A stretch of 64,000 nt of DNA from Rufibacter sp. DG15C (GTDB taxonomy: Bacteria; Bacteroidota; Bacteroidia; Cytophagales; Hymenobacteraceae): contig NZ_CP010776.1 in assembly GCF_001577755.1 (NCBI RefSeq), positions 1-64,000 on the forward strand, given 5' to 3'. This document shows, piece after piece, positions 8,208-16,119 of this stretch (the first letter of the stretch is position 1; every line of letters begins with the position of its first letter). Under the pieces are notes generated by a model. It was not told the DNA's origin, ran no database searches, and worked only from the letters and a program-made list of their open reading frames with translations. The position numbers were made by a program, and so were the translations under genes.

Positions 8208-10442
8208 ATGCATTCATATAATTACCGCGTCTTCTGGACCATGGTATTTCTGGGCGTCTGCCTGCCCTTTTTGTCGGTTGCCCAATCGCTCTCTGGCCGG
8301 GTGATAGACGCTACCACTTCTTCTCCCCTTATTGGCGCAACCGTCACCTGGCTGGGCACCACCCAAGCCACCAGCACAGATGCCACGGGTTTCTTCCAGT
8401 TAAAGGCCGCCCCTGCCGGCGAATCGTCCTTATTGGTGTCTTATATTGGCTATACATCTGACACAATACAGGTGCAGGGACGCTCCAACCTGGTAATCAA
8501 GCTCGTGTCCAGCGGCTCTTTGAAAGAGGTGACCGTGACAGGCAAGCAGGACCGCTACAATGCTATGACGCCCACCAATTCGCAGGTCATCACGGCCATG
8601 GATTTAACCAAATCAGCCTGTTGTAACCTGGCGGAGAGCTTTGAAACCAACGCCTCGGTGGAGGTCTCTACCTCAGACGCGGTGTCTGGGGCCAAGCAGA
8701 TTCAAATGCTAGGCCTGGACGGTTCTTACACGCTTATGACTACGGATAATGTACCAGCCCTGAGGGGCTTGGCCACACCCTACCGCCTGAACTACCTGTC
8801 GGGCACGTACATAGACGCCATTGACATCATCAAAGGGACCGGCAGTGTGCTGAATGGCTATGAGTCTATCTCGGGACAGGTAAACGTGCGGCTGCGGGAC
8901 CCGGAGAAGTCTGACCGGCTGTATATGAACCTATATGGCAACAGCTTCGCCAAATGGGACGCCAACGTGAACACCTCGGCCACGCTCACGCCCAAGTTGA
9001 GCACCATTCTCATGCTGCACACCGACCAGCTGAGCAACCGCGTAGATGGCAACGATGACGGTTTCCTGGACCTGCCCTTGGGCAAGCACTACAATGTGTT
9101 CAACAAGTGGAAGTACAACACCGGCAAGCAGTGGGTAGCGGAGCTGGGCTTACAAGCCCTGCGCGAAACGCGGACCGGTGGGCAGGTAAACTACCGAAGC
9201 GGCATGCCGCAGGTAGAGGGCAGTTTCTATGGCACCGAGTCTGAAACCGACCGCTACAGCGTCTTCTCCAAAACGTCTTACACGTTCAAGAACCGGCCTT
9301 ATCAGAGCCTGGGCTTGATTCTGTCGGCGGCGCACCATGACTTTGACTCGCATTACGGTGCCAGAACTTATAACGGACGGCAAAACAGCGGCTTGGCTAA
9401 TTTGATTTTCCAGTCGGCGTTTGGCAACACGGCCCATACCTACAAAACCGGATTGAGCTACCAGTTGGAGGATTACCAAGAACAATTGGCTGGCCAGAAC
9501 TATACTAGAAAAGAGCAGGTGCCTGGCGCCTTCTTCGAGTACATCTACCAGAACAGCACCAACCTTACCCTGGTAGGCGGCGTGCGTGCCGACCATCACA
9601 ACCTGTACGGCTGGGTGTACACGCCCCGGTTCAACGTGAAGTATGACTTCACGCCCAACACCATTCTGCGTCTGGCGGCCGGAAAAGGCTTTAGAGTGGC
9701 CAACCCCATTGCCGAGAACGTGGCCTCGCTCATCAGTAACCGCGAATTTGTACTTGAAAACAACCTGGCGCCTGAGAAAGCTTGGAACCTGGGCGGAAGC
9801 TTTACCCAGTACTTTGAGGTGGGTGAACGCAAAGGCGCCTTCATTACGGACTACTACTACACCAGCTTCCAGAACCAAGTGGTACCCGACATGTACAGCA
9901 GTCCAAACCAGGTGGTCTTCACTAATTTGGATGGCAAGTCTTTCTCCAAAAGCTTCCAGGCTGAGGTTCAGTATGAACTCACCGAAATGCTGGACGTGAA
10001 AGCCGCTTACAAGTATTTTGACGTGCGCACCACCTATCAGGACCAACTATTGCAACGTCCGTTCATTCCCAACCACCGCGCCTTCTTGAATCTGGGCTTC
10101 GCCACGCCGTTTGACAAATGGCGCGCCGATGTGACCGCTCAGTGGTTTGGTCCGCGCCCGGTGCCGGTGATGGAAGGCGGGCATTTAAATGGCGGCCACT
10201 CCCTGGATGGCATCATCAGGACGCGAACTGTTAGCCCCTACGCGATGTTTAATGGGCAGGTCACGCGGGCATTCAAGAAATGGGAAGTGTACGTGGGCGG
10301 CGAGAACCTCTTGAATTATAAACATAAGAACCCGATTATTGCCGCAGACAAACCCTTTGGGAATGACTTTGACGCCAGCATGGTTTGGGCGCCTATTACC
10401 GGAAGACTAATTTACGCCGGCATGCGCTTTACTATAAAATAA
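8208..10442 (+). CDS. TonB-dependent receptor, probably for copper or another heavy metal
   Basis: Outer-membrane active transporter of 744 aa. A signal peptide ends near VAQS (about residue 26), followed by a carboxypeptidase-like regulatory domain (about 28-112), a plug domain and a beta-barrel ending in Phe-Thr-Ile-Lys (MRFTIK). The plug carries SACCNLAESFETNASVEVS near residue 145. A Cys pair there is typical of the receptor type found with HYC_CC_PP and HMA partners and may contact metal. It lies 94 bp after the HYC_CC_PP gene and before a secreted HMA protein, so the three probably form one metal-acquisition unit. The substrate is inferred from context only. Confidence 0.88.
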   Translation: MHSYNYRVFWTMVFLGVCLPFLSVAQSLSGRVIDATTSSPLIGATVTWLGTTQATSTDATGFFQLKAAPAGESSLLVSYIGYTSDTIQVQGRSNLVIKLVSSGSLKEVTVTGKQDRYNAMTPTNSQVITAMDLTKSACCNLAESFETNASVEVSTSDAVSGAKQIQMLGLDGSYTLMTTDNVPALRGLATPYRLNYLSGTYIDAIDIIKGTGSVLNGYESISGQVNVRLRDPEKSDRLYMNLYGNSFAKWDANVNTSATLTPKLSTILMLHTDQLSNRVDGNDDGFLDLPLGKHYNVFNKWKYNTGKQWVAELGLQALRETRTGGQVNYRSGMPQVEGSFYGTESETDRYSVFSKTSYTFKNRPYQSLGLILSAAHHDFDSHYGARTYNGRQNSGLANLIFQSAFGNTAHTYKTGLSYQLEDYQEQLAGQNYTRKEQVPGAFFEYIYQNSTNLTLVGGVRADHHNLYGWVYTPRFNVKYDFTPNTILRLAAGKGFRVANPIAENVASLISNREFVLENNLAPEKAWNLGGSFTQYFEVGERKGAFITDYYYTSFQNQVVPDMYSSPNQVVFTNLDGKSFSKSFQAEVQYELTEMLDVKAAYKYFDVRTTYQDQLLQRPFIPNHRAFLNLGFATPFDKWRADVTAQWFGPRPVPVMEGGHLNGGHSLDGIIRTRTVSPYAMFNGQVTRAFKKWEVYVGGENLLNYKHKNPIIAADKPFGNDFDASMVWAPITGRLIYAGMRFTIK

Positions 10443-10496
10443 TTGTCAATTGCTGATTGTTTTAAAATTGGACCAAACAATCAGCAACTGACAATT
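10441..10496 (+). terminator. Long hairpin overlapping the receptor stop codon
   Basis: Arms AATTGTCAATTGCTGATTGTTT (10441-10462) and 10475-10496 pair over 22 bp with one mismatch and a 12-nt loop. No clean T tract follows. It may terminate transcription or protect the 3' end. Confidence 0.5.
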
Positions 10497-10507
10497 AACA
10501 ATAAATT

Positions 10508-10545
10508 CGTTTTTGGCCTGATTTTGGTAAAACAAGCTAAAAACG
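10508..10545. repeat. Dispersed 38-bp palindrome, copy 2
   Basis: CGTTTTTGGCCTGATTTTG then AAAACAAGCTAAAAACG, with imperfect inner arms. It lies between the TonB receptor and the HMA gene, just after the receptor hairpin. Confidence 0.8.
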
Positions 10546-10596
10546 AACTTGAATCGAAAACTCTAAACTCATACTTTTTAAACTTAACTACTTAAA

Positions 10597-10947
10597 ATGA
10601 AAACGTTAAAAATCTGGATGCTCGCTTTGGTCATGACTGGTTTCGCCTCTTTAGGATTTGCGGCCGGCGGTAAGAAAGGCGACGAAGTGAAATTCAAAAC
10701 CTCGGCGGTGTGCGGCATGTGCAAAGCCACCATTGAGAAAGGCCTGGCCTATGAGAAGGGCGTAGAGAAAGCCGTTTTGGATGAGAACACCAAGATTGTC
10801 ACCGTGACCTATGACGCCAAGAAAACGTCTCCGGAAAAACTAAAGAAAGCAGTGAATGAGCTTGGTTATGACGCTGATGATAGCCCGGCCACGCCGCGCG
10901 CCTATGACCGCCTGGATGCGTGCTGCAAGAAAGATGCGGCTCACTAA
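10597..10947 (+). CDS. Secreted heavy-metal-associated (HMA) domain protein
   Basis: Exported metal-binding protein of 116 aa. A signal peptide (ALVMTGFASLGFAAG region, about 8-24) precedes one ferredoxin-like HMA domain (about 30-92). The metal loop VCGMCKATIEKGL has the CxxC pair in the usual place, and the fold ends VNELGYDADD. A C-terminal Cys pair (DACCKKDAAH) is an extra possible ligand. In the periplasm it could bind copper or a similar ion taken up by the upstream receptor. A strong terminator follows, marking the end of the unit. Confidence 0.87.
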   Translation: MKTLKIWMLALVMTGFASLGFAAGGKKGDEVKFKTSAVCGMCKATIEKGLAYEKGVEKAVLDENTKIVTVTYDAKKTSPEKLKKAVNELGYDADDSPATPRAYDRLDACCKKDAAH

Positions 10948-10969
10948 GAGTCCTTTCTTATAATTATAG

Positions 10970-11001
10970 AAAAGCCTGTTCCTGTAAGAACAGGCTTTTT
11001 T
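10970..11001 (+). terminator. Rho-independent terminator after the HMA gene
   Basis: AAAAGCCTGTT and AACAGGCTTTTTTT form an 11-bp stem with a short loop and a run of seven T, about 23 bp after the stop. Confidence 0.85.
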
Positions 11002-11004
11002 TGT

Positions 11005-11052
11005 GCCCTTGTTTTTGGCCTGTTTTCTGGAAAGCAGGCCAAAAACAAGGGC
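11005..11052. repeat. Dispersed palindrome, copy 3, with extended arms
   Basis: The core TTTTTGGCCTGTTTTCTGG with AAAGCAGGCCAAAAA is flanked by GCCCTTG on the left and CAAGGGC on the right, which also pair. The palindrome is about 48 bp, and the usual CG ends are replaced by a paired TG/CA. Confidence 0.88.
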
Positions 11053-11157
11053 CGCTTGCCAACATTGCCTGCATTGCGCGCATTCAACAAAAATTCATCT
11101 TACCTTTAATTGGCCAATTACCTAGGCCCAATGCATCCTTCACCCAAACCGTCCTGC

Positions 11158-13032
11158 ATGAACTGCACCGTTAAACCACTTTTTATTGCTTTCCTGTTTC
11201 TGGGAGCCTTCCAAAGCGTAGCCCAGCAATTACCCATGCCTCGCAACATTACCGCCGCTTATCAAAAAGGCACGCGCAGCCTAAGCGGCACCCCTGGCAC
11301 TGCCTACTGGCAGAACTCAGCTGACTATACCATCAACGTCAGCTTTGACCCGGCGTCAAGAAAAGTGGCCGGCACCGTGGACATTGACTACACCAACAAC
11401 AGCCCCGACACGCTCAAGCAGATTGTCTTCAAGCTCTATCCCAACTTATACCAGAAAGGTGCGCCCAGAGCCGGCGGCATCTCGCCTACAGACGTGAGCG
11501 AAGGCGTGAAGATTGAGAAACTCAGCTACAACCAAGAGGCCCAGGATGTGCAGAAACTCCGTATGGAAAACACCAACATGACGGTGCGCATCAAGCCCTT
11601 GGCGCCCAAGCAGAAAGGGCGTGTCAGTATTACCTATAACTATGAATTGAATGCCGGGTCGCATAACCGCACCGGTCAGGTAGATGAGCAAGGCGCGGCC
11701 TTTCTGGCTTATTTCTTTCCGCGCATTGCCGTGTATGACGATGTGGACGGCTGGAACCGAATCCCCTACCTGGGACCGCAGGAGTTTTACAATGACTTCA
11801 GCAACTTTAAGGTGAACATTACTGTGCCCCAACATTTTGTAGTCTGGGCCACCGGCGATTTAAAGAACTCTGATGACGTGCTCACCAGAAAATACGCCAA
11901 GCGTTTGCAGAGTGCTGAGAAGAAGGACGCCATCATTGCCATCATTGACAGCACCGACTTATTGCGCCGCGAAATCACCGCCAAGAACGCCCAGAACACC
12001 TGGAAGTTTGAGGCCAGCAACGTGATTGACTTCGCGTTCGCCACCTCAGACCATTACCTCTGGAACTCCACCAGCTTGGTGGTAGACCCCAAGACCAAGC
12101 GCCGCACCCGGGTAGACGTCGCGTTCAACCCCATTCACCATGACTTTAAAGAGGTGATTGACTTCTCCAGGAAGACCGTAGAAGCCATGAGCTACACGTT
12201 CCCCAAATGGCCTTTCCCCTACCCGCACATCACCGTGTTTGACGGTCTGGATCAGATGGAATACCCCATGATGGTGAATGACAACCCCGTAGAGACCCGC
12301 GACGATGCCATCACCCTCACCGACCATGAGATTTTCCATACCATGTTCCCGTTCTATATGGGCACCAACGAGACCAAATACGGCTGGATGGACGAAGGCT
12401 GGGCCACCATAGGCGAGTGGGTAATCTCCACCATCATTGAGCCCAAGCTGATTGATGATTACGGCGTGGCGCCCTATTCCATGATGGCCGGCACAGAGGC
12501 AGACATGCCCATCGCCACGCTTTCCACGCAACAGTCGGGCACGCCTTTCTTTTTGAACTCCTACCCTAAGCCAGCCTTGGGCTATTTGTATGTGAAAGAG
12601 CTGCTGGGCGATGAGCTGTTCACCAAAGCGCTGCATACATACATCAGGAACTGGAACGGCAAGCACCCGCTCCCTTGGGACTTCTTTAATTCAATGAACG
12701 CTGGCGCCGGACAAAACCTCAACTGGTTCTGGCAACGTTGGTTCTTTGACCACGGCGTGCCGGATTTAGCCATCGCTAACGTGCAGCAACAGGCCGGGAA
12801 TTACTTGGTGACCGTGGAGGCCAAAGGCACCAAGCCTGTACCCGTGGAACTCAACATCACCTACGCAGACAATTCTATAGAGAAAGTAAAGCGCAGCATT
12901 AGCGTCTGGGAGAAAGGTAACACCACGGTACAGGTAGACTTCAAACCCACCAAAGCCGTGAAGAAACTGGAACTCAAAGGCACCTACATTCCCGACGTGA
13001 ACCCCAAAGACAACGTCTACGAAGTGAAGTAA
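11158..13032 (+). CDS. M1-family zinc metallopeptidase
   Basis: Exported aminopeptidase-type enzyme of about 624 aa. The ATG at 11158 (MNCTVKPLFIAFLFLGAF) gives a clean signal peptide. An ATG at 11131 and a TTG at 11110 are in frame but less likely, because a TACCTTTA -7-like box lies at 11101-11108. An M1 N-terminal beta domain leads to the catalytic domain. There, MEYPMMVND corresponds to the substrate-binding GxMEN-like strand. HEIFH is the zinc motif, and the third ligand is the Glu in WMDEGWATIGEW, 18-19 residues later. It probably trims peptides in the periplasm or at the surface. Confidence 0.92.
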   Translation: MNCTVKPLFIAFLFLGAFQSVAQQLPMPRNITAAYQKGTRSLSGTPGTAYWQNSADYTINVSFDPASRKVAGTVDIDYTNNSPDTLKQIVFKLYPNLYQKGAPRAGGISPTDVSEGVKIEKLSYNQEAQDVQKLRMENTNMTVRIKPLAPKQKGRVSITYNYELNAGSHNRTGQVDEQGAAFLAYFFPRIAVYDDVDGWNRIPYLGPQEFYNDFSNFKVNITVPQHFVVWATGDLKNSDDVLTRKYAKRLQSAEKKDAIIAIIDSTDLLRREITAKNAQNTWKFEASNVIDFAFATSDHYLWNSTSLVVDPKTKRRTRVDVAFNPIHHDFKEVIDFSRKTVEAMSYTFPKWPFPYPHITVFDGLDQMEYPMMVNDNPVETRDDAITLTDHEIFHTMFPFYMGTNETKYGWMDEGWATIGEWVISTIIEPKLIDDYGVAPYSMMAGTEADMPIATLSTQQSGTPFFLNSYPKPALGYLYVKELLGDELFTKALHTYIRNWNGKHPLPWDFFNSMNAGAGQNLNWFWQRWFFDHGVPDLAIANVQQQAGNYLVTVEAKGTKPVPVELNITYADNSIEKVKRSISVWEKGNTTVQVDFKPTKAVKKLELKGTYIPDVNPKDNVYEVK

Positions 13033-13049
13033 TCCATACTTTTTTTAAA

Positions 13050-13089
13050 CGCGAAGCCCCGCCAATCCTTAGATTGGCGGGGCTTCGCG
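13050..13089. terminator. Strong GC-rich hairpin between convergent genes
   Basis: CGCGAAGCCCCGCCAATC and its complement form an 18-bp perfect stem with a short loop, 17 bp after the M1 stop. On the plus strand the T tract (TTTTT) comes from the left arm of the adjoining palindrome. It may also stop the carotenoid operon from the other side. Confidence 0.85.
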
Positions 13090-13125
13090 TTTTTGGCCTG
13101 TTTTCTGGAAAACAGCCAAAAATCG
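13086..13125. repeat. Dispersed palindrome, copy 4, fused to a terminator
   Basis: CGTTTTTGGCCTGTTTTC and AAAACAGCCAAAAATCG start within the last bases of the terminator stem. The right arm has lost one G. Confidence 0.85.
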
Positions 13126-13175
13126 AAATATCAGAAGACTTCTAAAAACTTCTTCAATAATAATTGATGACTGCT

Positions 13176-14009
13176 TTATTGGTTACTGTTTCCAGACAAC
13201 CGGTCTTTCTCCTGATAGAGTTTCCACCATGGCAGATACGGCTTGTCATGGTGCTCATAATGGTACCCGAAGAAGTAGCAGCTGATGAATGCCCACAGAT
13301 GATTCCGGCCTTGGGTAGAGGATTTGTGCTTATTGTTTGGCTCATGCTCCCCGCGGTGCGGCAAATACGTCCCGAAGTAGAACAACTGAAACGTGGCCAG
13401 CACCGCCGGCGCCATCCAAAACAGAATGATATTCTCCACAGGAAACCAGACTTGCAATAAATTATAGGTCCCCGCCATTAACAGCACTTGAAGGATGGTA
13501 ATGTACTGCCGGGCGAAGCTCAGGAACCACAGAAAGAAGTTGCCGCCGTGGTAATCAGGGTCTTCCTCAGTAGCGACGTGTTGGTGGTGCAGGTGATGTT
13601 TAGGGTATAACCGTCCGTAGTAATTGAAAGCGAACAACCCGGCCGTGACAGTACCAATAAGGGTATTTAAGCGCTTGTTGCCAGGAGCCACCACACCGTG
13701 CATGGCGTCATGCGCCGTAATGAAAAGGCCAGTATACAAATGCGTCATCACCAGCACGGCCACATACGTCAACGGCGAAGCGAAGGAGACTTCCCAGTGC
13801 AACAGAAACCAAAGCAGGCTCGCCCAAGCCGTTAGAATGAGCAGAGCAATGATGATTCCAGTGTAGGATTGGGTTTTAGGCTTCAAAATGAAAAGCAGTG
13901 GTTTGGTATTCTTTACGAAGTTAGGGATTGATTTGACTTGTAGCGTTAGCAGACATTCTTCGTTTTTGGTCTGTTTTCTAGGAAACAGACCAAAAACGAC
14001 CTTATCCAT
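13176..14009 (-). CDS. crtW: crtW, beta-carotene ketolase (fatty-acid desaturase fold)
   Basis: Membrane di-iron oxygenase that adds 4-keto groups to beta-ionone rings. Histidine motifs are HDAMHG, HHLHHQH and GYHYEHH, plus FGTYLPHR, which is typical of CrtW. Four membrane segments are visible. It is last in the carotenoid operon, 13 bp after ispH. Residues 4-17 (FGLFPRKQTKNE) are encoded by a palindromic repeat. No internal ATG, GTG or TTG exists before the first membrane segment, so the ATG at 14009 must be used unless a rarer start codon serves. The enzyme therefore seems to carry a repeat-derived N-terminal tail. Confidence 0.9.
   Translation of the reverse strand: MDKVVFGLFPRKQTKNEECLLTLQVKSIPNFVKNTKPLLFILKPKTQSYTGIIIALLILTAWASLLWFLLHWEVSFASPLTYVAVLVMTHLYTGLFITAHDAMHGVVAPGNKRLNTLIGTVTAGLFAFNYYGRLYPKHHLHHQHVATEEDPDYHGGNFFLWFLSFARQYITILQVLLMAGTYNLLQVWFPVENIILFWMAPAVLATFQLFYFGTYLPHRGEHEPNNKHKSSTQGRNHLWAFISCYFFGYHYEHHDKPYLPWWKLYQEKDRLSGNSNQ
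13961..13998. repeat. Dispersed 38-bp palindrome, copy 5, inside the crtW 5' end
   Basis: CGTTTTTGGTCTGTTTTC with GGAAACAGACCAAAAACG. The inner pair is GGTCTG/CAGACC, a compensated change from GGCCTG/CAGGCC. It lies in frame in the crtW N-terminus. Confidence 0.9.
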
Positions 14010-14022
14010 TTATTTTCAAACT

Positions 14023-14868
14023 TCACAGCGCCTGCAGTGCATCCCGCACCTGTTCCATCAACCACATAGGCGTGGAGGTGGCCCCGCAGATGCCTACGGT
14101 TTCACCATCGGCAAACCAGTCAGGCTGTATTTCTTCTACCTTAGATACGAAGTAAGTATTGGGGTTGGTGTCCTTGCAGACCTGGTATAACACCTTACCA
14201 TTAGAAGACTTGGTGCCTGACACGAACACAATCTTGTCATACTTCTGGGCGAACAAACGCAGTTCCTTGTCGCGGTTGGACACTTGCCGGCAAATGGTGT
14301 CATTGGCGTCTACGCCGTACCCGCGCGTCTCCAGCTCGTTTTTGATGTTGTAGAAGCTATTGGTGCTTTTGGTGGTTTGGCTGTACAGGGTGATGTTCTG
14401 CGGCAACTCATGGCGTAGGAGTTCGTCCAGGTTCTCAAAGACCACGGCCTCGTTGCTAGTCTGGCCTAAAAGACCTAAGACCTCGGCATGGCCGTGCTTG
14501 CCGTAAATGAAAATCTGCTCCTTCTTATCAAAAGATGTTTTGATGCGGTTCTGCAGTTTTAACACCACCGGGCAAGAGGCATCAATCAAAGTGAGGTTGT
14601 TTTGCATGGCCATCTGGTAGGTAGACGGCGGCTCGCCGTGCGCCCTTATCAGCACATGTTCATCTCTGAGTCCCTGCAACACGTCATAGTTGATGATGCG
14701 CAGCCCTTTCTTCTGCAGGCGCTCCACTTCCTCATCGTTGTGCACTATGTCACCCAGGCAATACAGGTAGCCACGCTCCTCCAGCAGGTCCTCGGCCATT
14801 TGAATGGCATAGATTACCCCGAAGCAAAATCCAGAGTTGGCATCAATGGTTACCTGTAGCTGTCGCAT
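14023..14868 (-). CDS. ispH: ispH (lytB), HMBPP reductase
   Basis: Iron-sulfur enzyme for the last step of the MEP pathway, making IPP and DMAPP for isoprenoids. It is 281 aa. The three Cys cluster ligands are visible in SGFCFGVIYAI, IDASCPVVL and VGICGATSTP. Other family pieces are RAHGEPP and GKHGHAEVLG. It sits 3 bp after crtYcd and 13 bp before crtW, which ties precursor supply to carotenoid synthesis. Confidence 0.97.
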   Translation of the reverse strand: MRQLQVTIDANSGFCFGVIYAIQMAEDLLEERGYLYCLGDIVHNDEEVERLQKKGLRIINYDVLQGLRDEHVLIRAHGEPPSTYQMAMQNNLTLIDASCPVVLKLQNRIKTSFDKKEQIFIYGKHGHAEVLGLLGQTSNEAVVFENLDELLRHELPQNITLYSQTTKSTNSFYNIKNELETRGYGVDANDTICRQVSNRDKELRLFAQKYDKIVFVSGTKSSNGKVLYQVCKDTNPNTYFVSKVEEIQPDWFADGETVGICGATSTPMWLMEQVRDALQAL

Positions 14869-14871
14869 ATG

Positions 14872-15582
14872 TCAATTAACAAGCGCCGCGGTGACTTTGT
14901 TTGCAGGAGACTCCGCTTTTTGCTTTAAAACTTCATAAACAATGATCGTCATGAGGAGGAGCAGCATGGAGTACATCGTGTCTTCGGCAGGAATAGTACC
15001 GATTCGGAGGCCCGTATTGTGTGCATCACTGTACAACACCACCGGCAAGGCGGTCAGCACGCCGTTTACTAGCAGGAATGGCACCAAATGCACCAGATAC
15101 GCCAAGTAAAACCTACCCATCTTGTGGTACTTAAACTGCCAGTAATAAATAACCAGCAACACCGGTACCAGCAGACAAGTGAGCATGGTATACCATCTTC
15201 CCCAAAAATAAATACCTATCACCAGGTTGGCCACCACCAAAAACCAGGTAATGGCTGGGGCATATGGTTGAAGCCACTCACGTTTTATATACGTGTTTAA
15301 GCATTCATAGATAAAAACGCAGGCGTAGGGAACAGTGATGAAGAACAGAACCTCTTCTAAGGGCAGGTTGCCAATGTACAGGCCTACCAGATAATCTGGA
15401 TTGAAGCTCCAGACGCCATGCTGGGTAAAGGCCATGTCCCAGGCAATGAAGCAGAGCGCCGTAACGGCCATGGCCGGAAACAGATAGCGCCAGTTGGTAT
15501 AAAAGTGCACCCGCTTGTCAAAAGAGAGCACCAGGGGGAAAAAGATGGTGAAGATGTTTAAATAGAGGTAGATGTAACTCAT
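14872..15582 (-). CDS. crtYcd: Lycopene cyclase, CrtYc/CrtYd fused type
   Basis: Membrane cyclase that turns lycopene into beta-carotene. It is 236 aa with about six to seven hydrophobic segments. Two homologous halves show the lycopene-cyclase-domain motif, clear in the first as NLPLEEVLFF and weaker in the second (TIPAEDTMYSML). Its start overlaps the stop of the preceding gene by 4 bp (ATGA), and ispH follows after 3 bp, so translation is probably coupled. Confidence 0.93.
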   Translation of the reverse strand: MSYIYLYLNIFTIFFPLVLSFDKRVHFYTNWRYLFPAMAVTALCFIAWDMAFTQHGVWSFNPDYLVGLYIGNLPLEEVLFFITVPYACVFIYECLNTYIKREWLQPYAPAITWFLVVANLVIGIYFWGRWYTMLTCLLVPVLLVIYYWQFKYHKMGRFYLAYLVHLVPFLLVNGVLTALPVVLYSDAHNTGLRIGTIPAEDTMYSMLLLLMTIIVYEVLKQKAESPANKVTAALVN

Positions 15583-16112
15583 AGTTTCAGGTTGGTCACC
15601 TGCTCGCGCTCCTCACCGGTCAGGTGCTCTGGATGCCGCAAGAGAAAGTCCTTCATGATCTTCAGGGACTCTACCGGCATACCAGACTTGGGATGGCGAA
15701 GCATGGCACTCAAAAATATTTTCTTATCCTCGTGCAAATGGCCGCTCATGTTCAAGTAGCGCGGCACAAAGAACTCTATGGAATAGCGCAGGAACCGCAC
15801 TTCTGGGTCTTGTTTGTCCAAAGCCACCGCCTGCTCAAAAATATGCCCCGACGTGCGCAGGTACTTCAGTTTAGCGTAGGGGCTCCAGGTGTGCTTGGCC
15901 ATCACGGCGTTGGACACGGCCTTGTAGCCCAACTTCAAGGGGTCTTTTCCCTGGTACTTCTCCATCAAGGCATGAAAGTCATCGGCTAGGGCTTCGTTCT
16001 TGGCAGATTTCTGGTAGAAGCTCAATAACACCGAGTGACGGTAAGCGTCTGTTTCCTGGGCCACTGGCACCAACACTAGACTAAGGGAGAGGAGAACCGC
16101 AGATAAAAGCAT
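15579..16112 (-). CDS. Unknown exported protein in the carotenoid operon
   Basis: This 177-aa protein is not firmly recognised. An N-terminal hydrophobic signal (MLLSAVLLSLSLVLVPVAQE) is followed by an all-helical soluble part with TPR-like character. It has 7 bp to crtB and a 4-bp overlap with the cyclase, so it is a true operon member. It might help assemble or place carotenoid enzymes, but nothing in the sequence shows a reaction. Confidence 0.75.
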   Translation of the reverse strand: MLLSAVLLSLSLVLVPVAQETDAYRHSVLLSFYQKSAKNEALADDFHALMEKYQGKDPLKLGYKAVSNAVMAKHTWSPYAKLKYLRTSGHIFEQAVALDKQDPEVRFLRYSIEFFVPRYLNMSGHLHEDKKIFLSAMLRHPKSGMPVESLKIMKDFLLRHPEHLTGEEREQVTNLKL

Positions 16113-16119
16113 AAGCGCA

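Noticed and set aside
9150-10046. 298-aa open frame on the minus strand inside the TonB receptor gene
   Set aside because: A shadow of the GC-rich receptor frame; no domain, no ribosome site, and the plus-strand receptor is certain.
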